Source of the DNA: an uncultured Alphaproteobacteria bacterium | GTDB lineage: Bacteria > Pseudomonadota > Alphaproteobacteria > Methylaequorales > Methylaequoraceae | DNA length: 61,298 nucleotides | NCBI GenBank assembly: GCA_902537615.1 | Contig: CACBBU010000008.1 | Location: 1 to 61,298, forward strand | Direction of reading: 5' to 3' | Notes under the pieces: model-generated | Told to the model about the DNA's origin: nothing | Seen by the model: only the letters and a program-made list of their open reading frames with translations | The model's database searches: none | In this document: piece after piece, positions 45,038 to 53,880 of the stretch | Layout: each line of letters starts with the position of its first letter | Position numbering within the stretch: the first letter of the stretch is position 1 | Position numbers and translations under genes: made by a program

Positions 45038-45274
45038 CTAATTTTGTGATTTTTCTATATGTTCAATTGCGTCTTTTATTGTTGTTATTTTCTCTGCAAT
45101 CTCATCTGGAATTTCTATATTAAATTCCTCTTCAAAAGCCATAACCAATTCAACTGTATCTAAGCTATCAGCCCCTAGATCATCAACAAAACTTGCTGAA
45201 TCAACAACCTTGTCTGCCTCTGCACCCAAGTGCTCAACAACAATTTTTTTTACTCTATCTGAAATATCACTCAT
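45038..45274 (-). CDS. acpP: acyl carrier protein
   Basis: AcpP carries growing acyl chains on a phosphopantetheine arm. The 78-aa acidic protein has the attachment serine in [20 protein letters not shown]. An AAGGGA ribosome-binding site lies six bases before the ATG. A 65-base AT-rich gap separates it from fabG; a TTGATT sequence there may be part of an extra promoter, which would suit the high ACP demand, but the -10 box is not clear. Confidence 0.97.
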   Translation of the reverse strand: MSDISDRVKKIVVEHLGAEADKVVDSASFVDDLGADSLDTVELVMAFEEEFNIEIPDEIAEKITTIKDAIEHIEKSQN

Positions 45275-45339
45275 ATTTATCCCTTGCTATTAAGTTAAAG
45301 TTATATTAATAAATATTTTTTTTTTTAAATCAAACATAA

Positions 45340-46062
45340 TTATAACATTGCCATACCACCATTAACATGAATTGTTTCACCTGTAATGTATCTTGATTCA
45401 TCTGAAGCTAAGAATTCAACACAATTTGCAACATCATCTGGCGATCCGATCATTCCCAAAGGAATTTTATTTAGAATTATTTTTTTTTGCTCCTCATTTA
45501 GGTTTTCAGTCATTTTAGTTTTTATAAAACCAGGAGATACACAATTAACTGTTATATTCCATTTAGCTAACTCCATAGCTATAGATTTTGTCATACCATT
45601 TATACCAGATTTAGATGCAACGTAGTTAGCCTGACCTAAATTACCGGTATGTCCTACAATGGAGGTGATATTAATAATTCTTCCCCATTTTTTTTTTATC
45701 ATTAGCTTTGAAATAGAATTACTTAATAAGAAATTTGAATCCAAATTCATTCTGATAACATGTTTCCATTTTTTGTAATTCATTCTTATAAATAAGCTGT
45801 CATCGGTGACTCCTGCGTTGTTGACTAAAATATCAATATTTAAATTCTCTGAAATAATTTCTTCAATCATTTTTGTAATTTGGTTTTCTTCTTTCAAGTC
45901 GCAAGTTATTCGTTTAATAATTGATTCGTTATCTTTCATAAAGTTTTTTAATTTTTCCTCACTTCTGGATACAATTACCAAATTGTAGTTTTTTATTAAT
46001 TTTCTGCAGATCGCCTCACCTATTCCACCAGTCGCGCCAGTTAATAATACATTTTTTTTCAT
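45340..46062 (-). CDS. fabG: 3-oxoacyl-ACP reductase
   Basis: FabG is the NADPH-dependent reductase of the fatty-acid elongation cycle. The 240-aa SDR has the cofactor loop LLTGATGGIGEAICR, NNAG, the catalytic serine in NITSIVGHTG, and the YVASKSG Tyr-Lys pair. The C-terminal SRYITGETIHVNGGMAM is family-typical. It overlaps fabD by four bases. Confidence 0.96.
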   Translation of the reverse strand: MKKNVLLTGATGGIGEAICRKLIKNYNLVIVSRSEEKLKNFMKDNESIIKRITCDLKEENQITKMIEEIISENLNIDILVNNAGVTDDSLFIRMNYKKWKHVIRMNLDSNFLLSNSISKLMIKKKWGRIINITSIVGHTGNLGQANYVASKSGINGMTKSIAMELAKWNITVNCVSPGFIKTKMTENLNEEQKKIILNKIPLGMIGSPDDVANCVEFLASDESRYITGETIHVNGGMAML

Positions 46063-47021
46063 AGATTTTCTCCATGTAACTTAATAAAGTTTTCAATATC
46101 ATTTATTGTTGTTAAGTTTAGCAAGTCTTGATCAATCTTCATTCTCCTATTCAACCCTGTAAGTACTTTACCTGAACCTATTTCTATTATTTTGTCAATT
46201 TTTGATTTTGATACTTTTATTATACTTTCTCTCCATCTAACTCTCTTGTAAACTTGTTCAATTAATTTTTTTTTTATTTCAGAGGGTTTATCAATAAATT
46301 CAGCAGAAACATTATTTATAAATTTTATTATTGGTTTTTTAATATTCACATCTTGTAATGCTTTTAACATGACATCGGCTGCTGGTTTCATTAGTGAACA
46401 ATGAAAAGGAGCACTCACTTGTAAATCAATAATTGACCTTGCTCCAGATGAACTCAGTATTTTAGAAAATTTATCAATACTAGTCTTGAATCCAGATAAT
46501 ATAATCTGACCCGGACAGTTATCATTCGCTATTTCACATAAAAAATCTTTTTCTTCTTCTAATTTATCAAGTAATTCTTCAATTATCTCAAGTTCAAGCC
46601 CAATAACGGCAACCATTCTTGTTTCAATATTTTTTACAGAATTTTGCATTGAATTTCCCCTAATTCTTAACAATTTTGCTGTAGAGGATATATCTAGTGA
46701 ACCTATGCTGCAAAGACTTGTGTATTCTCCTAAAGAATGACCTAAAACAATTTCTGTAAAATCAGTTAATTTTTTACCTACTTCATTTTCAAGAACCCTT
46801 ACCAACGCCAAACTAACTGCCATTAAAGCTGGTTGTGCGTTAGATGTTAATTTTAATTGTTCTTCATCACCATGAAAAATTATTTTTGAAAGTTTTTCAT
46901 TTAGTGCTTCATCAACAGCATCAAAAACTTCTTTAGCTTTCTGATGGTTTTTATAAAGTTCCGAGCCCATTCCGACTATTTGGGAACCCTGACCAGGAAA
47001 AATAAAGGCTATTTTTTTCAT
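46059..47021 (-). CDS. fabD: malonyl-CoA:ACP transacylase
   Basis: FabD loads malonyl groups from CoA onto ACP. The 320-aa protein begins MKKIAFIFPGQGSQIVGMG, has the catalytic serine in VLGHSLGEYTSLCS, and the active-site histidine in VSAPFHCSLM. I use the ATG at 47021; an in-frame TTG at 47057 would add a tail with no family counterpart. It is the first gene of the leftward fab operon, divergent from rpsF. Confidence 0.95.
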   Translation of the reverse strand: MKKIAFIFPGQGSQIVGMGSELYKNHQKAKEVFDAVDEALNEKLSKIIFHGDEEQLKLTSNAQPALMAVSLALVRVLENEVGKKLTDFTEIVLGHSLGEYTSLCSIGSLDISSTAKLLRIRGNSMQNSVKNIETRMVAVIGLELEIIEELLDKLEEEKDFLCEIANDNCPGQIILSGFKTSIDKFSKILSSSGARSIIDLQVSAPFHCSLMKPAADVMLKALQDVNIKKPIIKFINNVSAEFIDKPSEIKKKLIEQVYKRVRWRESIIKVSKSKIDKIIEIGSGKVLTGLNRRMKIDQDLLNLTTINDIENFIKLHGENL

Positions 47022-47110
47022 AATAACTTTGTAAAAAAAAAATTGGTTACTTTGCAAACAAATTTATTAATGTTATAAGCTTGTTTAATAACCTTGCTAA
47101 TAATATTAGC

Positions 47111-47132
47111 TAAACTTGTTTTTTCAAGTTTA
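47111..47132 (+). other. hairpin in the leader of the rpsF operon
   Basis: An eight-base perfect inverted repeat (TAAACTTG and CAAGTTTA) flanks a six-T loop, ending 16 bases before the rpsF ATG and just upstream of its AAGGA site (47138-47142). It is the strongest hairpin noticed in an intergenic space here. It could be an autoregulatory element for S6/S18 or a leader structure. The CCG element of the known S6:S18 leader is not visible. Confidence 0.45.
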
Positions 47133-47148
47133 ACCTTAAGGATTATAT

Positions 47149-47481
47149 ATGTTGTATGAAAGTGTTTTTATATTAAGCGGTCAATTATCACCAAAATCGG
47201 CTGAAACCAAATTTAACTCATTTACAGAAAAAATAAATAAATCTGGTGGTAAAATTCTTAAAACTGAATCTTGGGGTCTACGATCCCTTGCTTATAAAAT
47301 TAAAAAGAATTCTAAAGGATATTATTATCTTATAAATAGTGAATGTGATGCAAAGGTATTAAATGAGCTTAATAATTTAGTTAAACAAGATGACGATTTT
47401 TTAAGGTTTTTTAATCTAAAAATCAAATCCGTAGATAAAAACCCATCTCAACTTGATGAGAGCAAAGCAGAGGACAAATAA
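47149..47481 (+). CDS. rpsF: 30S ribosomal protein bS6
   Basis: bS6 binds bS18 on the platform of the small subunit. The 110-aa protein opens [14 protein letters not shown] and has [20 protein letters not shown] and the [20 protein letters not shown] strand-helix. An AAGGA site lies six bases before the ATG. It heads rpsF-rpsR-DUF2232-rplI, downstream of an inverted repeat. Confidence 0.96.
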   Translation: MLYESVFILSGQLSPKSAETKFNSFTEKINKSGGKILKTESWGLRSLAYKIKKNSKGYYYLINSECDAKVLNELNNLVKQDDDFLRFFNLKIKSVDKNPSQLDESKAEDK

Positions 47482-47483
47482 TT

Positions 47484-47729
47484 ATGAAAAGTAAAGCATT
47501 TGACAACACTTCATCTAAATTATTATATAAGAAATCATGTCCATTATCTGGAAAAGACGCCCCTATTGTTGACTATAAGAATATTTATGTTTTAAAAAAA
47601 TACATTACAGAAAAAGGAAAAATTCTTCCTAGCAGAGTAACTCAGGTATCCACAAAAAAGCAAAAAGAACTTACACTGGCTATAAAAAGAGCAAGATTTT
47701 TAGCTTTACTTCCATATGTCTCTAATTGA
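47484..47729 (+). CDS. rpsR: 30S ribosomal protein bS18
   Basis: bS18 pairs with bS6. The 81-aa protein has [20 protein letters not shown], then [20 protein letters not shown] and the C-terminal [16 protein letters not shown], an excellent family match. It lies two bases after rpsF and overlaps the next gene by one base. Confidence 0.96.
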   Translation: MKSKAFDNTSSKLLYKKSCPLSGKDAPIVDYKNIYVLKKYITEKGKILPSRVTQVSTKKQKELTLAIKRARFLALLPYVSN

Positions 47730-48673
47730 TGTTTTTAAAAAAGAATAAAGATTACATAGTTCTTTTTTATTCAGTAATTCTAATTTTATCATCTGAAACT
47801 CTAATTTTACGTTTATCTCCAAACCTTTTTCCAATTTTGTGTTCTATTCCGTTGATTTTCGCTGGTCAAATTATTTCTGATAAAAATTTTTTTTTTTCAA
47901 TTATTATTACTAATTTTGGATTTTTTTTTTTATATATAAGTGGTGCCCATTTTTTTGAACTAGAATTTTCGCTAAGATTTTTTCTTAATTACTTTATCAC
48001 ATCAACTATAATTTTTTTTCTTTTAAGACTTTTAAATTCTTATAAAAGAAATTTAATAAGCAGTGAAAAAGTAATTATTTTTTTTAATCTTTTTATTTTA
48101 TCACTTTTACTAATTTTTAATTTCTTCTATTACTATCAAATTGATCATCAAGAACTTAAAGAATTTATTTCTCAATTTTTTTCTAATATCGCACAAAGCT
48201 CTGATATTAAAGAAAATATAATTAGTGATGAAGGAGTTGATTTTTTAATAAAAATAATACCTTCTCTAAATGCTTTTGTCTTAATGACCTTCATAATAAT
48301 TAATTTTTTTTTTACAAATATAATTTTAAAAAAAATAAATTTTCCAAGAAATTACACAATTGAATTCAAAAAGTTTTTTTTACCAGCAAAAATTTTCTTT
48401 ATTTTTAACATTTTAGTTTTTTTAACAATTTTATTAAAAGGTGACTTAAAGTTTTATTTTTTTAGCGCAGTGATAGTTTTAAGTTTTTTGATTTTTTATC
48501 AAGGTTTAGTTTATTCATACCAATTTTTAAATTCATTTGATGTAAATAATTTTCTAAAAATTTTAATTATCTTTTTACTTTTTATTTTTTTAGGTTATGT
48601 TCTATTTTTATTAATATTTTTAAGCGGATATTATATAAGCCTTAAGAGAATAGTAACGAAAGTGTCAGAATAA
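47729..48673 (+). CDS. DUF2232-like multi-span membrane protein
   Basis: A 314-aa protein with about seven or eight hydrophobic segments, very rich in Phe, Leu and Ile. In Alphaproteobacteria a DUF2232 membrane protein commonly lies between rpsR and rplI, and that position is the main basis for the call; sequence motifs are weak. Function is unknown. The ATG at 47729 overlaps the rpsR stop (TGATG); the in-frame TTG at 47726 is less likely. Strong composition bias makes detailed comparison hard by eye. Confidence 0.7.
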   Translation: MFLKKNKDYIVLFYSVILILSSETLILRLSPNLFPILCSIPLIFAGQIISDKNFFFSIIITNFGFFFLYISGAHFFELEFSLRFFLNYFITSTIIFFLLRLLNSYKRNLISSEKVIIFFNLFILSLLLIFNFFYYYQIDHQELKEFISQFFSNIAQSSDIKENIISDEGVDFLIKIIPSLNAFVLMTFIIINFFFTNIILKKINFPRNYTIEFKKFFLPAKIFFIFNILVFLTILLKGDLKFYFFSAVIVLSFLIFYQGLVYSYQFLNSFDVNNFLKILIIFLLFIFLGYVLFLLIFLSGYYISLKRIVTKVSE

Positions 48674-48678
48674 ACGAA

Positions 48679-49437
48679 ATGGAAGTTATCTTACTAGAAA
48701 GTTTAAATAAACTAGGTGGTGTTGGTGATCTAGTTACTGTGAAAGATGGATATGCAAGAAACTATCTGATTCCTCAGAAAAAGGCATTACGTGCAAATGA
48801 TGAAAATAAAGAATACTTCTCAAAAATAAAACAAGATTTAGTTGAAAAAAATAAAAAGATAATTGAGGAAGCAAAATTAACAGTACAAAAAATTTCTAAG
48901 TTAGATGTTACTTTTATCAGAAATGCAAGCGACAATGGGCAACTATATGGTTCGGTTTCACCTAAAGATATTTCTAACTATTTCGTTGAAAAAAAGGTAA
49001 ATATAAAGCCATCAAATGTTAATTTTCATGATGCGATAAAAAAAATTGGTATATATGAAATTAATATTAGATTACACCCAGAGGTTGGCTGTAACTTGAA
49101 AATAAATATTGCAACCTCAGAAGAAAATGCAAAAATTCAAAAAGATGAGCTTCAAAAACCAAGAAAAAAAGAAGATGACGCTAATTTAGAAAAAGTATCC
49201 GCTGAAAAGAATGTATCATTAAATTCCTCAGAAAATAACGAAGAAAAAAATATTACACAAAAGACTAAAGAAAGAATAAAAAAAGATACGCCTAAGAATG
49301 AGGAAAAAAAACTTGATGAAACAACTGTTAAAACAAAAACTAATGAAAATAAAATTGAAAGCGAAGCTGAGTCAACAGAAAATAAATTAAATAAATCAGA
49401 AAAGGAAAGGTTAACAAAAAAAAAAGATAAAGAATAA
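48679..49437 (+). CDS. rplI: 50S ribosomal protein bL9 with long charged C-terminal extension
   Basis: bL9 stabilises the L1 stalk base. The first half is standard: MEVILLESLNKLGGVGDLVT, VKDGYARNYLIPQKKALRAN and the C-domain (GQLYGSVSPKDISNYF, LHPEVGCNLKINIA). The family ends near residue 148, but this protein continues to 252 with a Lys/Glu-rich, low-complexity tail that is probably disordered. The tail is in frame and uninterrupted, so it is not a sequencing error at the stop. It closes the rpsF operon and is followed by a 13-base T run. Confidence 0.95.
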   Translation: MEVILLESLNKLGGVGDLVTVKDGYARNYLIPQKKALRANDENKEYFSKIKQDLVEKNKKIIEEAKLTVQKISKLDVTFIRNASDNGQLYGSVSPKDISNYFVEKKVNIKPSNVNFHDAIKKIGIYEINIRLHPEVGCNLKINIATSEENAKIQKDELQKPRKKEDDANLEKVSAEKNVSLNSSENNEEKNITQKTKERIKKDTPKNEEKKLDETTVKTKTNENKIESEAESTENKLNKSEKERLTKKKDKE

Positions 49438-49480
49438 TTTTTTTTTTTTTCACAATTTTAAAAACTTTCAACTTTCTCTC

Positions 49481-50437
49481 ATGTTAATAATAAACTTTCT
49501 TATATTATTAATAGGACTACTTCTTGTTGTTAAAGGTGCGGATTTTCTTATATCAAGTGCAGTAGCAATTGGAAAAAGGTATGGAGTTTCTGATTTTTTT
49601 ATTGGCTTAATTGTAATTGGATTTGGAACATCTCTTCCGGAACTTTTAGTCTCAATTGATGCCATAATTAAAAAGTCACCTGAAATTTCCATAGGGAATG
49701 TTATTGGCTCTAATATATCCAATATTCTTTTAGTTCTAGGAGCGGGACTTTTAATATCAAAAATTGACTTAAAAAAAATATCTAAATTTGACAATTTTTT
49801 TCATTTAATAGTTCATATTTTTTTTCTTCTTATAATTTGGTTATTAATATTTGACTACAAGATCGGCATAATTTTTTTAATACTTTTCTCTTTTTACATA
49901 TACAAATCTTTTAATAATTCGATATCAAAAAACGAAAATGAATTAGAAACCAATGATTTTTTAACAAAAATGGTTTTTAAAAAGCCATTAATCATTGGAT
50001 TACCGACCATAATGTTTTCAATCATTTTAACTTTTTTTGGAGCAGAGTTCACAGTAGACTCGGTAATTGAAATCTCAAGTTTCTTTGGAATTTCAGATTC
50101 TTTTCTTGCTTTAAGCTTAGTAGCTTTAGGTACCTCTTTACCAGAAATTATAACATCAATTAGGGCAGCACAAAAAAAGATGTCAGAATTAATAATTGGA
50201 AATATTATTGGTTCCAACATATATAATCTCTTGCTTATTCTTGGCTTTGTTTCTTTATTTGAGGCCTTCAGTTTTCCAAAAGATGTTTTATTTATAGAGG
50301 TCATTTTTCTTTTTGTTTGTTCAGTTGGTTTTTTTCTTCTTCTTTACTTAAAAAATGAATTAAGTAAAAAATTTTCATGGATTTTTATCAGTTTTTACTT
50401 TTTTTACTTATTGAAACTTCTTTTAACAAACTTCTAA
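49481..50437 (+). CDS. calcium/sodium antiporter (CaCA family, YrbG-like)
   Basis: A 318-aa inner-membrane protein of the cation/calcium exchanger superfamily. The two inverted alpha repeats are clear: GLIVIGFGTSLPELLVSI with GNVIGSNISNILLVLG in the first half, and ALSLVALGTSLPEIITSI with GNIIGSNIYNLLLILG in the second. About ten membrane spans are present. The likely role is Ca2+ export driven by Na+ (or H+) entry. The start has no clear Shine-Dalgarno. It appears to be a single gene between rplI and dnaB. Confidence 0.9.
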   Translation: MLIINFLILLIGLLLVVKGADFLISSAVAIGKRYGVSDFFIGLIVIGFGTSLPELLVSIDAIIKKSPEISIGNVIGSNISNILLVLGAGLLISKIDLKKISKFDNFFHLIVHIFFLLIIWLLIFDYKIGIIFLILFSFYIYKSFNNSISKNENELETNDFLTKMVFKKPLIIGLPTIMFSIILTFFGAEFTVDSVIEISSFFGISDSFLALSLVALGTSLPEIITSIRAAQKKMSELIIGNIIGSNIYNLLLILGFVSLFEAFSFPKDVLFIEVIFLFVCSVGFFLLLYLKNELSKKFSWIFISFYFFYLLKLLLTNF

Positions 50438-50513
50438 TAGTTTTACACGTTTTCCACCTAATTCACAGACAGAAAATTAATGCTTATAAAAATTTTTTTG
50501 TTAATATGTCTCA

Positions 50514-51977
50514 ATGGTTAGTGATCAAAACACAAAATTAAAAAATGTTCTTACTAAGTCAAACACCAATATTTCCAGAGATATTCCACTTAATGTTGGA
50601 GCAGAACAATCACTATTGGGTGCTATTCTTTCAAATAATTTAGCTCTTGAAAAGGTTGAAGATTTTTTAGAGTCAAAGCATTTTTCAAGTAAAATTAATT
50701 CTATTATTTTTGATTCTCTAAAGAGACTTATAACAAATAACCAGGTTGCTGACTTAACTACAATTAAAGTTTTTCTAGAAAATAACGAAGACTTCACAGC
50801 TAACGGAGGTATGAGATATCTCCTTGAGATTGCTGAAAATTCTGTGAGTATAATTAATGCCAAGCAGTATGGTGAACTGATTTATGATCTGTATTTAAGA
50901 AGAGAATTAATTGATGTAGGAACTGATCTTGTCAATAAATCTTACTCAGACTTTCAAGAAGAAAACTCTAATTCAATTATAGAAAAAGTTGAATTAGATC
51001 TCTTTAATTTAACTAATGACGGAGATAAACAAAGAGGACCAAAAATTTTTACCGATGTTTTATCAGATACTTTAGACTATGCTGAGAAAGCTTTTAAAAA
51101 GAGCTCAGATGTTGCTGTTCTTAAAACAGCTCTTAGTGACTTAGATAAAAAAATTGGAGGTCTTCATAAATCTGATCTCATAATAATTGCTGGTAGACCA
51201 TCCATGGGAAAAACAGCATTCGCTACAAATATTGCATCAAATATTTGTATGGATAAATTAAATCTTAAGAAGAAAAATAATGTTTTATTTTTTTCACTAG
51301 AAATGTCTTCGGAACAGCTTGCTACAAGACTTTTATCTGAAATGTCAAAAATTCCTTCAGAAAAAATACGCACTGGCAATATTTCAAAGATGGATTTTGA
51401 AAACCTTCTCAAAAATAGCGAAAAAATTAAGAATCTTTCTTTATTTATTGACGATTCTCCAGCTCTTACATTATCAGCAATCAGATCAAGATCTAGAAGG
51501 CTCAAAAGAAAAGATGGGCTTGATCTAATTATAATAGATTATTTGCAACTTATTAATAGTGAGAGCAGAAGCATGAACGACAATCGAGTGAAAGAAATTT
51601 CTGAAATTACAAGAGGATTAAAAGCAATTGCAAAGGAATTTAATATCCCTGTTATAGCTCTTTCACAGTTGTCAAGAAAAGTAGAAGATAGAGAAGAGAA
51701 ACGACCACAACTTGCAGATTTGAGAGAATCTGGTTCCATTGAACAAGATGCAGATTTAGTTGTATTTTTATATCGAGAAGAATATTATTTAGCAAGAACT
51801 GAGCCGCCAGAAGGTACCGAAAAACACATTGCATGGACTGATAAAATGGAGAAAATTCACAATATTGCCGAAGTAATTGTTGCTAAAAATAGACATGGCC
51901 CAATTTCAAGAGTTAAGTTACATTTCAATGCCTCAAACACTAAATTTTCCGATCTGGCCGAATCATCAATTGACTAA
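50514..51977 (+). CDS. dnaB: replicative DNA helicase DnaB
   Basis: DnaB is the ring helicase of the replication fork. The 487-aa protein has the N-terminal primase-interacting domain (NVGAEQSLLGAILSNNLAL), the P-loop IIAGRPSMGKTAFATNIA, LFFSLEMSSEQLATRLL, the Walker B LIIIDYLQLI and the arginine-finger region SRKVEDREEKRPQLADLRES. No intein is present. TAATAT lies six bases before the ATG at 50514 and there is no Shine-Dalgarno, suggesting a leaderless message. alr follows after eight bases. Confidence 0.95.
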   Translation: MVSDQNTKLKNVLTKSNTNISRDIPLNVGAEQSLLGAILSNNLALEKVEDFLESKHFSSKINSIIFDSLKRLITNNQVADLTTIKVFLENNEDFTANGGMRYLLEIAENSVSIINAKQYGELIYDLYLRRELIDVGTDLVNKSYSDFQEENSNSIIEKVELDLFNLTNDGDKQRGPKIFTDVLSDTLDYAEKAFKKSSDVAVLKTALSDLDKKIGGLHKSDLIIIAGRPSMGKTAFATNIASNICMDKLNLKKKNNVLFFSLEMSSEQLATRLLSEMSKIPSEKIRTGNISKMDFENLLKNSEKIKNLSLFIDDSPALTLSAIRSRSRRLKRKDGLDLIIIDYLQLINSESRSMNDNRVKEISEITRGLKAIAKEFNIPVIALSQLSRKVEDREEKRPQLADLRESGSIEQDADLVVFLYREEYYLARTEPPEGTEKHIAWTDKMEKIHNIAEVIVAKNRHGPISRVKLHFNASNTKFSDLAESSID

Positions 51978-51985
51978 AATTAATA

Positions 51986-53086
51986 ATGAACAATACTATT
52001 ATTAATGAAAATGGATTATTGAAAATCAACCTTGACTTTTTAGGTGACAATTATAAAAAACTTAAAAAAAACCTTAAGAAATCAAGAATTGGATGTGTTC
52101 TTAAATCCGATGCCTACGGTCTAGGGTTAGTTGAAGTAACTAAAAAACTTGTAAAAATTGGATGTCAAGATTTTTTCTTGACTAACTTAGGAGAATCTCT
52201 CAAAGTTAGAAAAGAATGTAACAAATCAAACATCATTTTATTAAATGGTTTAATTAATCTCACAGAAAATGAAATTAAAAAAATCTTTCACAACAAAATT
52301 ATTCCTACAATAAATTCATTGGATGAATTAAAAAAGTTTTATGAATTATCAAAAAACCAAATTCCTATCCCAAAAGTTACTCTTCATTTTGATACTGGAA
52401 TTAATAGACTAGGCATTGATCAAGTAGAAACAAATCAAGTAATTGAATATTGTAAAAAATTTCAAATACAAGTATTTTGCGTAATGTCGCATCTTGCATC
52501 AGCCGATGAAAAACAAAATCAGTTTAATAATGAGCAAAACCTTAAATTTAAAAAAATTATAAAAGACTTTCCTGATGCAATTCATAGTATTGCTAACTCA
52601 CATGCTATTATTAACTTGAATAAAATTGAGTATAATTTGGTTCGAACTGGCGGATGCGTTTTTGGAACAATTGAGACCAAACCATTCAAAAATGTAGTTG
52701 AGCTTTATGCTAAAATCCTACAAATAAAATTTATTGAAAACTCTAAGCAGAGTTATGGATATAATCAAACGTTTCAATCTAAGACAAAAAAAAAAATTGC
52801 AATAGTTGCTTTTGGATATGCTGATGGCTACCCAAGAATTCTTAGTAATGTTTCATATGTATATTTTAAAAAAAAGCTCCCTATCATTGGTTCAATTTCT
52901 ATGGACTACATGATAGTAGATATTTCTGAATTAGGCGAAAATGAAATTCAAGTTGGTGATTTCGTTGAATTGATTGGAAATAATATTTTATTGAGTTTTG
53001 TTGCAAAGAAATCAAAAACTATACCCTACGAAATTTTAAATAATATTGGTAATAGAGTAAAAAAAATTTATATTGAGAATGAATGA
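51986..53086 (+). CDS. alr: alanine racemase
   Basis: Alr makes D-alanine for peptidoglycan. The 366-aa fold-type III PLP enzyme has the PLP lysine in GCVLKSDAYGLGLVEV, HFDTGINRLGI, VMSHLASADE, the catalytic tyrosine region QSYGYNQTF, and IGSISMDYMIVDIS. dnaB-alr adjacency is common in Alphaproteobacteria and supports a shared transcript. Confidence 0.94.
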   Translation: MNNTIINENGLLKINLDFLGDNYKKLKKNLKKSRIGCVLKSDAYGLGLVEVTKKLVKIGCQDFFLTNLGESLKVRKECNKSNIILLNGLINLTENEIKKIFHNKIIPTINSLDELKKFYELSKNQIPIPKVTLHFDTGINRLGIDQVETNQVIEYCKKFQIQVFCVMSHLASADEKQNQFNNEQNLKFKKIIKDFPDAIHSIANSHAIINLNKIEYNLVRTGGCVFGTIETKPFKNVVELYAKILQIKFIENSKQSYGYNQTFQSKTKKKIAIVAFGYADGYPRILSNVSYVYFKKKLPIIGSISMDYMIVDISELGENEIQVGDFVELIGNNILLSFVAKKSKTIPYEILNNIGNRVKKIYIENE

Positions 53087-53106
53087 ATTAGTACTTTCTC
53101 AGTTTT

Positions 53107-53880
53107 ATGAATATTATTTTAAAAGCAGGCAGAATTTTTTTTGGGATTTTTTCATCAGTTGGCGAAATAGTATTGTTTTTTTTTGATTGCTTAAAATATT
53201 CAATTCTTGATAAATTTTACCCAAAAATATTTTTACAACATTTAATTAAGATAGGCTATAACTCCTTACCAGTTGTTGGATTAACTTCTATTTTTACTGG
53301 GATGGTTTTAGCTCTTCAATCTTATACAGGGTTTTCAAGATTCTCAGCAGAAAGTGCTATCCCTAATGTTGTTGTACTGTCTATTACAAGAGAACTTGCT
53401 CCCGTCCTTGCTGGACTAATGGTTGCTGGTAGATCCGGCGCAGCCATAGCCGCTGAAATAGGAACCATGAAAGTAACCGAGCAAATTGATGCTTTAAAAA
53501 CCCTGTCTACAAACCCGTATAATTATCTTTTTATCCCTAGGATATTAGCTGGAATAGTTTCATTACCTTTTTTAGTTTTTGTTGGAGACATTATTGGAGT
53601 GTTTGGTGGATATTTGATTTGTACAAAGGTTTTGAACTTTAACCCAGTTGTTTATTTACAAAACACTTATAATTTCGTTCAGTTTCTAGATGTATTTTCT
53701 GGTTTAGTTAAGGCATGTGTGTTTGGTTTTATTATTTCTTTAATGGGATGTTATCATGGATATAATGCAAAAGGGGGAGCTCAAGGTGTTGGTTTATCAA
53801 CTACATATTCAGTGGTTTCTTCATCAATTCTAATCCTGCTAACCAACTATATTTTAACTTCATTCTTTTTTGATTTATGA
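53107..53880 (+). CDS. mlaE: ABC transporter permease MlaE
   Basis: MlaE is the membrane subunit of the Mla phospholipid-transport complex that keeps the outer membrane asymmetric. The 257-aa protein has about five spans and the family signatures FTGMVLALQSYTGFSRFSAE, ITRELAPVLAGLMVAGRSG, AAIAAEIGTMKVTEQIDAL and MGCYHGYNAKGGAQGVG. It overlaps the mlaF ATPase gene by four bases (ATGA). MlaD and MlaB are not in the window. Confidence 0.93.
   Translation: MNIILKAGRIFFGIFSSVGEIVLFFFDCLKYSILDKFYPKIFLQHLIKIGYNSLPVVGLTSIFTGMVLALQSYTGFSRFSAESAIPNVVVLSITRELAPVLAGLMVAGRSGAAIAAEIGTMKVTEQIDALKTLSTNPYNYLFIPRILAGIVSLPFLVFVGDIIGVFGGYLICTKVLNFNPVVYLQNTYNFVQFLDVFSGLVKACVFGFIISLMGCYHGYNAKGGAQGVGLSTTYSVVSSSILILLTNYILTSFFFDL

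Noticed and set aside
47111-47132. Calling the rpsF leader hairpin the known S6:S18 regulatory motif
   Set aside because: The characteristic CCG element is not visible, so it is listed only as a hairpin.
49438-49450. Thirteen-T run after rplI as an intrinsic terminator
   Set aside because: No GC-containing hairpin precedes it; only the A-rich rplI tail could pair with the T run. Possible but not supportable as a terminator.
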